Shown one piece after another: positions 34,561 to 44,353 of a stretch of 55,468 nt of DNA. The notes under the pieces were generated by a model. That model was not told the DNA's origin. It worked only from the letters and a program-made list of their open reading frames with translations, and searched no databases. Location of the stretch: positions 1 to 55,468 of the forward strand of contig NZ_RYZZ01000040.1 in NCBI RefSeq assembly GCF_003989135.1, written 5' to 3'. The stretch's first letter is position 1. The number at the start of each line of letters is the position of its first letter. The stretch is from Peribacillus cavernae (GTDB lineage Bacteria; Bacillota; Bacilli; Bacillales; DSM-1321). A program made the translations under genes and the position numbers.

Positions 34561-35344
34561 CCTGCTTCACGCTGCCTTCAAGCCATTTTTTCCGATCCTC
34601 AGCCGGCAGGTATGAAGTCAATTTCTGTTCGATGGTTCTCGGAGCTTCCCCTTCAATGATTGACAGGATTCCCTCTATCATCATTTGCTTCAGGCGGACT
34701 TCCTGCTGCGATTTACGCTTTAGTTTGTTCGCAAATGGATGCCACAGTACATACCCGGTATAAATCCCCAACAATGTAGCCACGAATGCCGCTGAGATGG
34801 CATGGCCAAGTTCATCAGTATTGTCCATATTGCCGAGTGCTGCAATCAATCCAATAACGGCTCCGAGTACTCCAAGAGTCGGGGCATACGTTCCGGCTTG
34901 TGTAAAAATGGCGGCACCGGAAAGGTGTCTTTCTTCCATGGCATCAATCTCTTCCGATAATATGTCACGTATATAATCTGCACTTTGGCCTTCTACTGCA
35001 AGATTCAATCCATTCTTCAAAAACTGATTTTCGACTTGCTCAGAAATTCCCTCCAATGCAAGCAACCCTTCTTTTCGCGCAACGACTGCCCATTCAGAAA
35101 AGGTTTGGATTAATTCTTCAGGCTTTGTCAGTTTCTGTTCCGTAAACAGAATCTTGAATAATTTAGGAAGCTTTTTAAGCTCCGACAGCGGAAAAGCTGT
35201 TGTTACGGCAGCTATAGTTCCGGCAATTATAATTAAAATAGCCGCGGGATTAAGAAGTGCAGTAAGGCTCACCCCTTTTAAGACCATCCCTGCTCCTAAT
35301 GCAATAACACCGAGCAGAATTCCGATTATTGATGTTTTATCCAT
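34553..35344 (-). CDS. motA: Flagellar stator protein MotA
   Basis: A 263-aa MotA with four membrane helices and the cytoplasmic loop carrying charged residues that contact the rotor. The late signature TYAPTLGVLGAVIGLIAAL and ISAAFVATLLGIYTGYV match the MotA/ExbB fold. The ATG at 35344 follows GGGTGAG; a GTG three codons upstream is less well placed. Confidence 0.92.
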   Translation of the reverse strand: MDKTSIIGILLGVIALGAGMVLKGVSLTALLNPAAILIIIAGTIAAVTTAFPLSELKKLPKLFKILFTEQKLTKPEELIQTFSEWAVVARKEGLLALEGISEQVENQFLKNGLNLAVEGQSADYIRDILSEEIDAMEERHLSGAAIFTQAGTYAPTLGVLGAVIGLIAALGNMDNTDELGHAISAAFVATLLGIYTGYVLWHPFANKLKRKSQQEVRLKQMMIEGILSIIEGEAPRTIEQKLTSYLPAEDRKKWLEGSVKQDG

Positions 35345-35699
35345 AAAACTCACCCATTCATTAATTTTCTACTCTCTCTTTTATATCGGAAGGTAAGACA
35401 AAAAAATGAGCGTTTTTCGATAAAATTCCGTATAGTTGCTTCTGCTGGTTTCGTTGCTAAATTTCTGGGTTGGTTGCTAAATATATGATTTGGCTGCTTA
35501 AATTCTGACTTGTTTGCTGAATTTAGGATTTGGTTGCTTATTTTCTAATTTAGTTGCTCCACAAATTATTAGCTCGGCGACTTCATTCAACATTATTCCA
35601 CTTCCACTCGTTGAAAGTTTATATAAAAAGAACTGGTGCATTTAGCCACAAGGCTGCACCAGTTTTTCAACACTTTGCTTTTTAGAAAAACACCAGTCA
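35345..35699. repeat. Degenerate ~20-bp tandem repeats upstream of motA
   Basis: Between 35429 and 35556 a unit like TTTGGTTGCTAAATTTCTGA recurs about six times with substitutions; each copy keeps a TTGCT-like core. No gene is supported here. A terminator for proA lies at 35631-35664. Confidence 0.6.
35631..35664 (-). terminator. Terminator after proA
   Basis: AACTGGTGCA and TGCACCAGTT form a ten-pair stem; T-rich DNA follows on both strands. It closes the proC-proB-proA unit. Confidence 0.8.
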
Positions 35700-36962
35700 T
35701 TAACGAATCTGACCGTGTCCATACATTAAATATTTTACCGTCGTGAGAGCAGGCAGCCCCATCGGTCCGCGTGCGTGAAGCTTTTGTGTGGAGATGCCAA
35801 TTTCGGCACCGAATCCGAGCGCCCTGCCATCAGTAAAACGAGTAGATGCATTATGATAAAGAGCTGCTGCATCCACTAATTTCATAAACAAGGCTGCTGT
35901 TTCCTGATTTTCTGTCACAATTGCTTCAGAGTGTTTGGTCCCGTAAGTTTCAATATGTGAAATAGCCTCGTCCAGATTCATGACCGTTTTAACGGCAATC
36001 GCCAAACTCAAATATTCGTCTGCCCAGTCTTTGCTGCCCGCTAATTTGGCATCTGGAATGATGCTCACTGCAAAATCGTCTCCAAAGACTTTAATATCGA
36101 ACTGGTTAAAAGTATCAATTATTGCCTGTTGATGCTTCTCAAACCATTCTTTATGGATTATCACCGTTTCGATCGAATTACAGACAGCAGGTCGGTCCGT
36201 TTTTGCATTGACAAGAATGGATAACGCCTTTTCAACATCTGCTTCTGCATCAATGTAAAGATGACAGTTTCCAACCCCGGTTTCTAACACCGGAACAGTT
36301 GCATTATTAACAACAGCATTGATAAGAGAAGCACCGCCGCGAGGGATTAACACATCGATATGTTCTTTCATCGTAAACAATTGCTCCGTTGTTTCGCGAT
36401 TTGTGCTTGTAATAAATTGAACAGCCTCTTTCGGGATTTTCGTTTGCACAAGGGCCCGATGCATTACTTCAACAATGGCTTTATTCGAAAATAAAGCAGA
36501 TGAGCCTCCTTTTAGAACAATTGCATTTCCCGATTTTAAGGCAAGTCCTGTAGCATCCACCGTAACATTTGGCCGTGCTTCATAAATCATTCCAATAACA
36601 CCGAGGGGTACGCGAACGGTGTTGACTTTCAGGCCATTTTCCAAGGTTCGGCTTGAGAGAAGCTCTCCAATTGGATCGGTCAGGTTTACCACTTCCCGCA
36701 AACCGTTCGCAAAATCAAAGATCCGTTCTTTAGTCAAAGCAAGACGATCCATAAAGGCATCTTCAAATTCTTTTTCCCGTCCCATTTGCAGATCTCGTTC
36801 ATTTTGCTTCAAGATTGTTTCATATTCTACTTCCAATTGATCCGCTATCAATAATAATGCTTTATTTTTTTCTTCTGTAGTCAATATACTTACAGTTTTT
36901 GCTGCTTTTTTTGCCTCAATAGCCTGTAACTCGACATTTGATTTTTCTATTACTAGTGTCAT
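35700..36962 (-). CDS. proA: Gamma-glutamyl phosphate reductase ProA
   Basis: A 420-aa aldehyde-dehydrogenase-fold enzyme that reduces glutamyl-5-phosphate in proline synthesis. Signatures: VIGMIYEARPNVTVDA, LKGGSSAL, and the catalytic Cys in DRPAVCNSIETVI. It ends with AEIGISTQKLHARGPMGL. GGGAGG precedes the ATG, and it follows proB by 65 bases. Confidence 0.95.
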   Translation of the reverse strand: MTLVIEKSNVELQAIEAKKAAKTVSILTTEEKNKALLLIADQLEVEYETILKQNERDLQMGREKEFEDAFMDRLALTKERIFDFANGLREVVNLTDPIGELLSSRTLENGLKVNTVRVPLGVIGMIYEARPNVTVDATGLALKSGNAIVLKGGSSALFSNKAIVEVMHRALVQTKIPKEAVQFITSTNRETTEQLFTMKEHIDVLIPRGGASLINAVVNNATVPVLETGVGNCHLYIDAEADVEKALSILVNAKTDRPAVCNSIETVIIHKEWFEKHQQAIIDTFNQFDIKVFGDDFAVSIIPDAKLAGSKDWADEYLSLAIAVKTVMNLDEAISHIETYGTKHSEAIVTENQETAALFMKLVDAAALYHNASTRFTDGRALGFGAEIGISTQKLHARGPMGLPALTTVKYLMYGHGQIR

Positions 36963-37027
36963 GCAATTCCTCCCTTTTTTAATCCCGTTCTAACGGACAG
37001 TAAAACCCCAATGAATGAAACGATACT

Positions 37028-38161
37028 TTATAAACCAACTGGTATAGAAAGTTCTAAATCACACACAAGATCATCAAAATCAACAACTGCTAGTTTCCCA
37101 TCAACACCATTTTCAGCTGTTCTTTTTAATTCCTGCAATTCTTCTGAAGAATAATTAACAACACCAAGTCCGATTCTTTCACCGTCTACGTCGATAATCC
37201 GGACCACAGCGCCTTTTTGAAAGTGTCCGCTTATCTCTTGAATATCAGCAGAGAGAACATTTTGTTTTTTTTCAACTATTGAATTTGTCATACTTGGATT
37301 CAGCATAATTTCGCCTTCAGGTCCAGAATTAAAAGCAATCCATTGCTTCTTGTGATTTAGATTGTTCATATTTGTTGCCAATTCAAAATAGGTTCCCTTT
37401 GCTCGTTGGCTAACCGCATCAATTAATATATTAGGAATGCCTGCTTTCCCTAAAAATGTCGATATTCCGGAGGCCATCGCGATTTTAACAGCATCAATTT
37501 TGGACTTCATTCCACCAGTTCCTACCGAGCTCCCTGGGTCTCCTGCTGCTGCTTCAATTTCTGGAGTGATTTCATATACTTTTTCTAGCAATTCAGCTTG
37601 CGGATTCGTTCGTGGATCAGAATCATACAGACCTTCAATATCTGAAAGAATGATGAGCTGATCTGCTTCAACTAGTCCGGCAACCTTCGCTGATAGCGTA
37701 TCATTATCTCCAAATTTTAACCGGTCAATCGTAACAGTGTCATTCTCATTGACAATCGGGATGATTCCGCGTTCTAATAAGACATTAATTGTATTTCGAA
37801 CATTGTTATAGCGGTATTCATCAGAAAAGTCACTTCTTGTAATGAGTATTTGGGAGGCAACATAGCCATGTGATAAAAACAATTCGGAATAAGCTTCTAT
37901 TAACAGTCCCTGTCCGATTGAAGCCGCAGCCTGTTTTTCTGGTAAGGTATCAGGCCGATTAAGACATCCAAGCTTACGATATCCTGCAGCAACAGCGCCG
38001 GACGAAACAAATACCACCTCATGTCCTGCATCCTTTAATAACACAATTTCATCAGCAAGCTTTTCTAATTTTCTTCGGCTGATTTCGCCATGCCGACTTG
38101 TTAATGAACTGCTGCCTACTTTAATTACGATACGCTTTTTCTCATGGTCAAAAGTTGTCAT
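37028..38161 (-). CDS. proB: Glutamate 5-kinase ProB
   Basis: A 377-aa kinase making glutamyl-5-phosphate, the first step to proline. The amino-acid kinase domain includes VIKVGSSSLT, FVSSGAVAAG, NENDTVT and VGTGGMKSKIDA. A C-terminal PUA domain (about 280-365) is present. GGAGTG precedes the ATG. No T-box leader is present. Confidence 0.95.
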   Translation of the reverse strand: MTTFDHEKKRIVIKVGSSSLTSRHGEISRRKLEKLADEIVLLKDAGHEVVFVSSGAVAAGYRKLGCLNRPDTLPEKQAAASIGQGLLIEAYSELFLSHGYVASQILITRSDFSDEYRYNNVRNTINVLLERGIIPIVNENDTVTIDRLKFGDNDTLSAKVAGLVEADQLIILSDIEGLYDSDPRTNPQAELLEKVYEITPEIEAAAGDPGSSVGTGGMKSKIDAVKIAMASGISTFLGKAGIPNILIDAVSQRAKGTYFELATNMNNLNHKKQWIAFNSGPEGEIMLNPSMTNSIVEKKQNVLSADIQEISGHFQKGAVVRIIDVDGERIGLGVVNYSSEELQELKRTAENGVDGKLAVVDFDDLVCDLELSIPVGL

Positions 38162-38253
38162 TCTATCACTCCTGCATCTCTATTTGTTACTACTTTCACA
38201 TGTTTAAGAAACGAGTTTTTCTTAGCTTAATAAAATCCATCACTTTTTATTAT

Positions 38254-39123
38254 TTAGACCATCACTTTGGCTTTTTCAACCTTTTGATTCACAAGATTTT
38301 CCTCAAGTTGAGAACTTATCTCTTTAGAGCGCGTTGCAGCGTGCTTAATAGCTTCGGCAATCGCTTTGCCCCCGCCCTTACTCTCTAACGCTTTTAATCC
38401 TGCCTCCGTTGTGCCGTTCGGAGAAGTTACATTTTCTCTAAGAACGGTTGGTGTTTCATTTTGGGACTGAATCATTTTCGCAGCTCCAGCGATTGTTTGG
38501 GCAATAATTTGCCTTGTTGTTTCGGCATCCAATCCTCCGGTTAAGCCTTCCTGTTCCATATGTTCCATTAAGAAATAAAAATAAGCTGGACCACTGCCGG
38601 CAATGCCCGTAAATATATCCATCTTCTCTTCCTCGATGATATATGCTTCGCCAATAGTCTTTAGTAATTCAGCCGCAATAGCAACTTGTTGTTTTGTTGT
38701 GAATTGACCAGGGGAGAGGGCTGTAGCAGATTCCCCGATCATACTCGAAGTATTCGGCATCACCCGAATAACTGCTTGGCCTGCTTGGAGATTTTGTTCC
38801 ATAAAGAAGGTTGAAATTCCAGCTAAAACGGAAAGAACAAGCTGGTGCGGTTTTATATATTCCTTAATGGATTGTAAAGCAATATCAGCGTCTTTCGGCT
38901 TCATCGCTAAAATTAATATGTCAACATGATCAAACTGTATGTCTTCTCTTTTTGAAGTCTTAATCCCATATTTGTTTTCTAATTCTTGTAATCGTTCTTG
39001 ATTGTTTCGGTTCGTAACAATGATTTGATCGGCTGGAACTTTTTCTGAGTTCACAAAACCAGAAATCATTGCCTCTGCCATTGATCCTGCACCTATAAAA
39101 GCAATTCTCTGTTTGTTTAACAT
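38254..39123 (-). CDS. proC: Pyrroline-5-carboxylate reductase ProC
   Basis: A 289-aa NADPH-dependent enzyme for the last step of proline synthesis. The Rossmann motif IGAGSMAEAMISGF opens the protein, AMKPKD follows, and the C-terminal signature is TSPNGTTEAGLKALE. The ATG at 39123 is chosen because GGGAGG lies five bases upstream; the longer frame from 39147 includes that site. It begins a proC-proB-proA cluster. Confidence 0.93.
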   Translation of the reverse strand: MLNKQRIAFIGAGSMAEAMISGFVNSEKVPADQIIVTNRNNQERLQELENKYGIKTSKREDIQFDHVDILILAMKPKDADIALQSIKEYIKPHQLVLSVLAGISTFFMEQNLQAGQAVIRVMPNTSSMIGESATALSPGQFTTKQQVAIAAELLKTIGEAYIIEEEKMDIFTGIAGSGPAYFYFLMEHMEQEGLTGGLDAETTRQIIAQTIAGAAKMIQSQNETPTVLRENVTSPNGTTEAGLKALESKGGGKAIAEAIKHAATRSKEISSQLEENLVNQKVEKAKVMV

Positions 39124-39456
39124 CTCGGCCTCCCATGTTGTTTGCATTTTCGTTCGCTTTTTTACAATGACTTCATACTAACACGCTCATTTGTATAATC
39201 AAGGTCTTAGCGAAAGATTGTAAGGATATCTCCGAATTAGTTAGGGTAAGCGGTAACATTCCAATCTAATTTTGCTTGAACCACTTTTAAGGGCGATAAA
39301 AGCCGCTTATCCTCAAATACAACAGGTGTGCCTTCCACAGGTCTAGATTATTACAGGTTCCTAAACGACGATAAATTAGTTCCTGATCCTGACAGAACAT
39401 AATTCACCTTCAAATTAGCCACACTTTAAAGGAATAAAAAAAAAGGAGGCAATTTC
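39124..39456. other. Leader/intergenic region upstream of proC, long inverted repeat
   Basis: GGGTAAGCGG (39244-39253) and CCGCTTATCC (39303-39312) pair at nine of ten positions. No T-box sequence is found, although Bacillus proline genes often have one. No gene is supported. Confidence 0.5.
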
Positions 39457-39615
39457 ATGAGCAGAGGTCAACATTTGAATTCTAAGAAAAAAAGACATCC
39501 GGGTGAGTTCCCGCAAAACAGTATGGCAGAGAAAAAAGACCATATTGGCGAACATGAAGAACCAGATATGGTTGCACTCGAAGCGTTTAAAAACAGCGGA
39601 AGAGAATTGAAATAA
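39457..39615 (+). CDS. 52-aa hydrophilic small protein
   Basis: A short gene with a strong ribosome site (AAAGGAGGC, six bases before the ATG). The product starts MSRGQHLNSKKKRHPG, is highly charged, and ends ALEAFKNSGRELK. No membrane segment. Such small hydrophilic proteins are common among spore proteins, but I do not recognise a family. Confidence 0.65.
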   Translation: MSRGQHLNSKKKRHPGEFPQNSMAEKKDHIGEHEEPDMVALEAFKNSGRELK

Positions 39616-39754
39616 CCGTCTAAAAGCAAAAGTGCAAGCACTTTAGAGGAACGTCGACTAAAACCGCCCCGTCCTGTTGCGACGTCGGAGCTGGATGAAG
39701 GTAACCTGAATTAAGTTATTCACTTAAATAATCTATAGTTTTCTCTTAAAAAAC

Positions 39755-39788
39755 AAAGAGGCCAACCCATACATGATTGGCCTCTTTT
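39755..39788. terminator. Terminator between small gene and RocB-like gene
   Basis: AAAGAGGCCAA and TTGGCCTCTTT form an 11-pair stem with an 11-base loop and flanking A/T runs. It serves the RocB-like gene on the minus strand and the small gene on the plus strand. Confidence 0.88.
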
Positions 39789-39790
39789 CC

Positions 39791-41431
39791 TTATGACTGG
39801 TTTAATGCAGAATGCAAGGCAAACTTCAATAGTTCTGGGAGTTTTTCGGTTGAGAAATCAAGTTCTAACCGTTCGGTCCTTTTATGTGCGTCCTTACCAT
39901 ACGGTCCAAGGTTTATCGTTGGAATATCCAAAGCCTGTATTTCTTTAAGCGGCAGTTTATAATTCTTACCGTATAAAGGCATCTCGTCGACAAGAGAAGG
40001 TATAACCTGATGGGCATCAAGAAGCCTGCAGTAGCTGACATCGGACAATCCCGTAAAAAACTGCTTCAGCTTCAGCACTTCCTTATGCTTAACTCGTGCC
40101 TCTTTGATAATCCGCTTTGCGATCGCTACTATCCTTTCATCTCTTCCCCCATCCTTTTGTAAGGAAACATGAGGATAATACGGCGGCGCAATCATGATTA
40201 GATAAAAAGGTGCCAGGTCTTGGAAATAACTGCTGATCTTCTTCGCCAACTCCACTGTCGCCAGGGGGTAATCAGTAACCACTTTAGCCTCCATTTCGCG
40301 CAGGCTCGTTTCGAATCCCTTTCCAAACCGCTCCTTCCCAAGTTTATAAAGCGTCGAATACGTGTATACCTTAGGCTTTATAACGTCTATTAGTTCTTCC
40401 TTTGAATGGCTGTACATTTTATTCATTTTGCTGAAAATGGCTGCCGAACTTTCTTCAGCTATCACTGTCAGCTTTTCAATCACTTCCGCAGGAGTTTGCC
40501 GAATAGTCAGGACATTATAAAGCGCATAAGCATGCGTAGGTGTCTGCACACTGTACTGCTCTTTCAGGTCGGTAAGCTTCAGACAGGTCGGCGGTGGATT
40601 TCTTTCTTCACCTATATGCTCGATAAACCGTTCCGACAACTCCATGTTGGCTGTAAATACTGCCGCCATCCAGGAAGCATTGATACCTTCCAGCGGCTCG
40701 CCCACATGGGTTTCCTTTCCATTGCAGAATATAAGCGGCAGCAGTTTCCCTACTGACCCTAGGTAAATATATTTCGATTGATCACCCGGATAACTGGCAA
40801 ACGATGGCTCAGAGCAAATACCAAGGACATAATCAAGTCCATGCTGCTGTTTCAGTTCGCTCAAGCATTCAACAGCGGCAAACATCCCTTCAGAATACCT
40901 TTCCTCATCTGGCGTCGATAAGAGAAGGATATTGCCTTCAAAATCCCTGTCTTTGCCGTATTCCGATAAAAGCGCGATATGCACTGCCAGCCCCGCTTTC
41001 ATATCCATGATTCCTCTGGCAAACAACCAATTTCCTGATTGTAGCTCCTCTTCTATATGTTGCGGCAGTATCGCGGCCTTTAATTTTTCCGTATATCGAT
41101 CAACATCAAATGCATCGTTTTTGAGATATCCATAGTCCTCTACCCCAACCACATCAAAGTGGCTTAATAAAATAACCGTTTTATCAGAATTACCTTTCTT
41201 TCCTCTCAATAGCGCTGCAACCGCCTTTCGATTCAGCGGGTCGCCTGCTAGGTTCTTTTCAAAGACTAAATATGGATTTTTCTGAAAGAACGGGATTTCT
41301 TTCAAGACAGATATAAGCTCATTGGCCATTACATTTTCTTGTTCCGTACCAGAAATGCTTGGTACCTTTACTAGCCGTTTTATCAAAGTGACGATAGCTT
41401 CGCGATTATTCCAGTGGGCGGCATTTTCCAT
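39791..41431 (-). CDS. RocB-like M20 family peptidase
   Basis: A 546-aa zinc hydrolase of the M20 family, RocB branch. Signatures: VKVPSISGTEQE, LLSHFDVVGVEDYG, ARGIMDMKAGLAVHI and LLSTPDEERYSEGM. RocB takes part in arginine use in Bacillus, though its reaction is not settled. The ATG at 41431 has GGGGG nine bases upstream; a TTG three codons earlier is less likely. No rocDEF genes are nearby. Confidence 0.85.
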   Translation of the reverse strand: MENAAHWNNREAIVTLIKRLVKVPSISGTEQENVMANELISVLKEIPFFQKNPYLVFEKNLAGDPLNRKAVAALLRGKKGNSDKTVILLSHFDVVGVEDYGYLKNDAFDVDRYTEKLKAAILPQHIEEELQSGNWLFARGIMDMKAGLAVHIALLSEYGKDRDFEGNILLLSTPDEERYSEGMFAAVECLSELKQQHGLDYVLGICSEPSFASYPGDQSKYIYLGSVGKLLPLIFCNGKETHVGEPLEGINASWMAAVFTANMELSERFIEHIGEERNPPPTCLKLTDLKEQYSVQTPTHAYALYNVLTIRQTPAEVIEKLTVIAEESSAAIFSKMNKMYSHSKEELIDVIKPKVYTYSTLYKLGKERFGKGFETSLREMEAKVVTDYPLATVELAKKISSYFQDLAPFYLIMIAPPYYPHVSLQKDGGRDERIVAIAKRIIKEARVKHKEVLKLKQFFTGLSDVSYCRLLDAHQVIPSLVDEMPLYGKNYKLPLKEIQALDIPTINLGPYGKDAHKRTERLELDFSTEKLPELLKFALHSALNQS

Positions 41432-41615
41432 CGTTCTCAACCCCCGCGAATCGTTTTTTTACTATTTTATTATGGAATTTCCAGAAAATTCTATCACTTT
41501 TGAAGTAAGTATTATTTAATTCCAAATTTTATAATGGAACAAAATGATGAAAGCAAAGAGATAAACCATGTATCTATAAACGCGTTACTCGTACGGCGAC
41601 ACTAGTCTAGTCCTT

Positions 41616-42725
41616 TTACTCTTTCTGCACAGCAGTCCACTTCCCAGCCATCCATTTCATAACAGGTGATAAGAGAAATAAAATAAATAGTATTCTAAAC
41701 AAGTGAAAGCTTGTGACAAGCGAAACATCCGCATGGACGGCCATTGCGGTAACAGCCATCTCTGTTACTCCACCGGGAGCAATACTTAGAAAAAGCTCAT
41801 TAATCGGGAACTGAAAATATCTTACCAGAATGATAGTTAGCGCATAACAGAAGCCGATAAGCAAAACATTAGTGACAAATATCATACCGAACATTCTTCG
41901 AAACAGTCTTGGATTATTCACTTTCAATGTGTAACCTAAATGTGCGCCAAGCAAGAGTTGGGCGAAATTAAGCCAAAATGTCGGGATTTGCGGCGCCTCG
42001 CTCCCCGCTACATTAAACAATGCCGCTGCAAGCAGTGGACCAAGCATAAATGGGATGGGAACGCTGGCCTTTTTTCCGACAGTAATAAAGATAGCTGTAA
42101 CCAGAATGATGAGAAGAGCCAGCTTCCAATCATATTCCAGCAGAAAGAACGTCTGCTTCCCCGCATTTGTGATCCCCAATGATGCGCGTTCGGAAAGAAT
42201 ATGGATCACTAGCCAAGGCACAATCGAAATGACAAGAATTATCCTCAGGGTCTGCATGAAGGCTACGACCGTTTCATCTGCATCTTCTATTTCCCCGCTA
42301 AGGACGACCATCTGGGATAAACCACCCGGGAAGCTTCCAAGTAAGGCTGTATTCAGCGATATATTCATTCGTTTGGCCAGCAGATAGGCAGTAAATATCG
42401 TGAACAAAATGATAAGCACAGTCGTCACAAGCATGAGCGGCAAATATTTTCCCATCTGACCCAGTGCCTCTCTTGTGAAAGAACTCCCCAATTGAAGCCC
42501 CAGTATAATTAGCCCTAAACTCCTCAGCACCCCGGGCCAATGCATATATTTTTCAAACTTTATTCTTGCTGCCATCACAATAAATAGCGGACCGAGCAGC
42601 CATGGTAAAAACAATCCCAAATTCTGAAACAGAAAGCCGCCTAATAAAGCGAAGGGTACTACGAATAAAATGTGGCTTTGTTTATTCTGAAGAAATGATG
42701 CCAGAAAATTCCCCAACAATTTCAA
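41616..42725 (-). CDS. AbrB-family membrane transporter (PF05145 type)
   Basis: A 369-aa membrane protein with about 10 helices in two similar halves. FPGGLSQMVVLSGE in the first half and APGGVTEMAVTAMAV in the second are the repeated motif of the so-called AbrB (ammonia monooxygenase-like) family; despite the name it has no relation to the AbrB transcription factor. Substrate unknown. The TTG start has a poorly spaced site; the true start may be a few codons later. Confidence 0.8.
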   Translation of the reverse strand: MKLLGNFLASFLQNKQSHILFVVPFALLGGFLFQNLGLFLPWLLGPLFIVMAARIKFEKYMHWPGVLRSLGLIILGLQLGSSFTREALGQMGKYLPLMLVTTVLIILFTIFTAYLLAKRMNISLNTALLGSFPGGLSQMVVLSGEIEDADETVVAFMQTLRIILVISIVPWLVIHILSERASLGITNAGKQTFFLLEYDWKLALLIILVTAIFITVGKKASVPIPFMLGPLLAAALFNVAGSEAPQIPTFWLNFAQLLLGAHLGYTLKVNNPRLFRRMFGMIFVTNVLLIGFCYALTIILVRYFQFPINELFLSIAPGGVTEMAVTAMAVHADVSLVTSFHLFRILFILFLLSPVMKWMAGKWTAVQKE

Positions 42726-43189
42726 CCTTCTTTACCTATTATTGTGTACCTTTTAATGGTATCATATTTGGCCGTTCTATCATTTATCAAAATAGGAAGG
42801 TCCTATGTTTTTGGCATTACTTTCATCAACATGAAGACTGGCTTGAAAATAGCATTGATTATAAAAGATGATCAATATTGTCTGGGAAATATCTTTTAAA
42901 TCCGACATCGTTTTCTCCTCGATAAGACAAGACAAAAACAATATATCCTTTTTTGAAAAATTTGCTTGTTTTAAACTCCTGTATCAGCCGTTTTAAATAA
43001 CTATTTAACATGGCCTGGAATAATATAATTGTAATTTCGTGAAGCACAGGCTAGAAAATCTGGATGATATCTCTGATTTTCAAATAATTTGACATTAAGT
43101 AAGGAATTCCCACAAATTCCTACCCCCATAAATCGACAAGTTTATGTAGAATGCTTATATGGGGGTCATCTGACGAAGGAGTGACTTAG
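42726..43189. other. Intergenic region upstream of mreBH
   Basis: No gene is supported; a 62-codon minus-strand frame (42859-43047) lacks a ribosome site. ACCCCCATA (43122-43130) and TATGGGGGT (43158-43166) are a perfect inverted pair just upstream of mreBH. ACCCCCATAA also resembles the -35 box of SigI promoters, the class that controls mreBH in B. subtilis; I cannot see a good matching -10 box. Confidence 0.45.
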
Positions 43190-44197
43190 ATGTTATCAAA
43201 TATAGAAATAGGAATTGACCTGGGTACGGCTAATACGCTTGTTTATAGTAAAAACAAAGGAATTGTCCTAAATGAGCCGTCGGTTGTGGCCATTGACACA
43301 GAAACGAAAACCGTCCTGGCAGTCGGAACAGAAGCAAAAAGCATGATCGGCAAAACGCCAGGAAATATCATAGCAGTACGTCCATTAAAGGACGGCGTAA
43401 TTGCTGACTTTGATATTACAACACAAATGCTGAAACAAATTATGAAAAAGGCAGGCAAGAAACTTGGTTTTTCAATCCGAAAACCAAATGTAGTTGTATG
43501 TACACCTTCCGGATCGACTTCCGTTGAACGCCGTGCTATTCATGATTCAGTGAAAAGCTGCGGGGCAAAACAAGTTCACTTAATTGAAGAGCCTGTTGCA
43601 GCTGCAATTGGTGCTGACCTGCCGGTTGGTGAGCCAATTGCAAATGTAATCGTCGATATTGGCGGAGGCACTACAGAAGTAGCAATCATCTCATTTGGCG
43701 GTGTCGTATCGTGCAACTCTGTCCGCATTGGCGGAGATCAAATGGACGAAGATATCGTTCAGTTTGTTAGAAAAAAATACAATCTTCTTATCGGTGAGCG
43801 AACGGCGGAGACGATTAAAGTGGAAATAGCATATGCATTAGTCGAACATCCACGCAAGTCCATGGACGTCCGCGGCCGTGACCTAGTAACTGGCCTTCCA
43901 AAAACCATCACGCTTCATTCAGATGAAATTCAGGAGGCCATCCGGGAATCGTTGCTTCATATTCTTGAAGCAATCCGCGCAACACTTGAAGATTCTCCCC
44001 CGGAGCTGAGCGGTGACATCGTTGATCAGGGAGTTGTACTGACAGGTGGCGGTGCACTTCTGAATGGAATCCAGGAATGGTTGAGCAATGAAATCGTTGT
44101 ACCGGTACATATTGCCCCCTCCCCGCTTGAATCTGTCGCAATAGGCACCGGGCGTTCTCTTGATGTCATTCATAAATTGCAAAAAGCGGCTAAATAA
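43190..44197 (+). CDS. mreBH: Rod-shape actin homologue MreBH
   Basis: A 335-aa actin-fold ATPase of the MreB family. [12 protein letters not shown] (phosphate 1), [16 protein letters not shown] [16 protein letters not shown] (phosphate 2) and [11 protein letters not shown] (adenosine) are present. Length equals that of MreBH, and it stands alone rather than with mreCD, which supports MreBH over MreB. It directs side-wall hydrolases along the cell cylinder. Confidence 0.85.
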   Translation: MLSNIEIGIDLGTANTLVYSKNKGIVLNEPSVVAIDTETKTVLAVGTEAKSMIGKTPGNIIAVRPLKDGVIADFDITTQMLKQIMKKAGKKLGFSIRKPNVVVCTPSGSTSVERRAIHDSVKSCGAKQVHLIEEPVAAAIGADLPVGEPIANVIVDIGGGTTEVAIISFGGVVSCNSVRIGGDQMDEDIVQFVRKKYNLLIGERTAETIKVEIAYALVEHPRKSMDVRGRDLVTGLPKTITLHSDEIQEAIRESLLHILEAIRATLEDSPPELSGDIVDQGVVLTGGGALLNGIQEWLSNEIVVPVHIAPSPLESVAIGTGRSLDVIHKLQKAAK

Positions 44198-44216
44198 TTA
44201 TCGAGATAGAATGTAC

Positions 44217-44249
44217 AGACTTTCGTCGAAAGACGGGGGTCTTTTTTTT
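44217..44249 (+). terminator. Terminator after mreBH
   Basis: AGACTTTCGTC and GACGGGGGTCT pair (three G-U) around GAAA and are followed by eight T. Confidence 0.88.
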
Positions 44250-44353
44250 CCCTGTTCAAGCGGTATCCATGCAAAAGCCGGCCAAAATACTTTCAAGGCG
44301 ATACCGAATCAAGGTATGATAGTGAAAGAATCAATTTACGGAGGGATGCTAAA

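Noticed and set aside
39124..39456. T-box riboswitch ahead of the proline genes
   Set aside because: Bacillus proline genes can have T-boxes, but the conserved T-box sequence is not found on the minus strand here.
42859..43047. 62-codon minus-strand ORF upstream of mreBH
   Set aside because: No ribosome site, AT-rich, and its 5' side lacks promoter features; likely chance.
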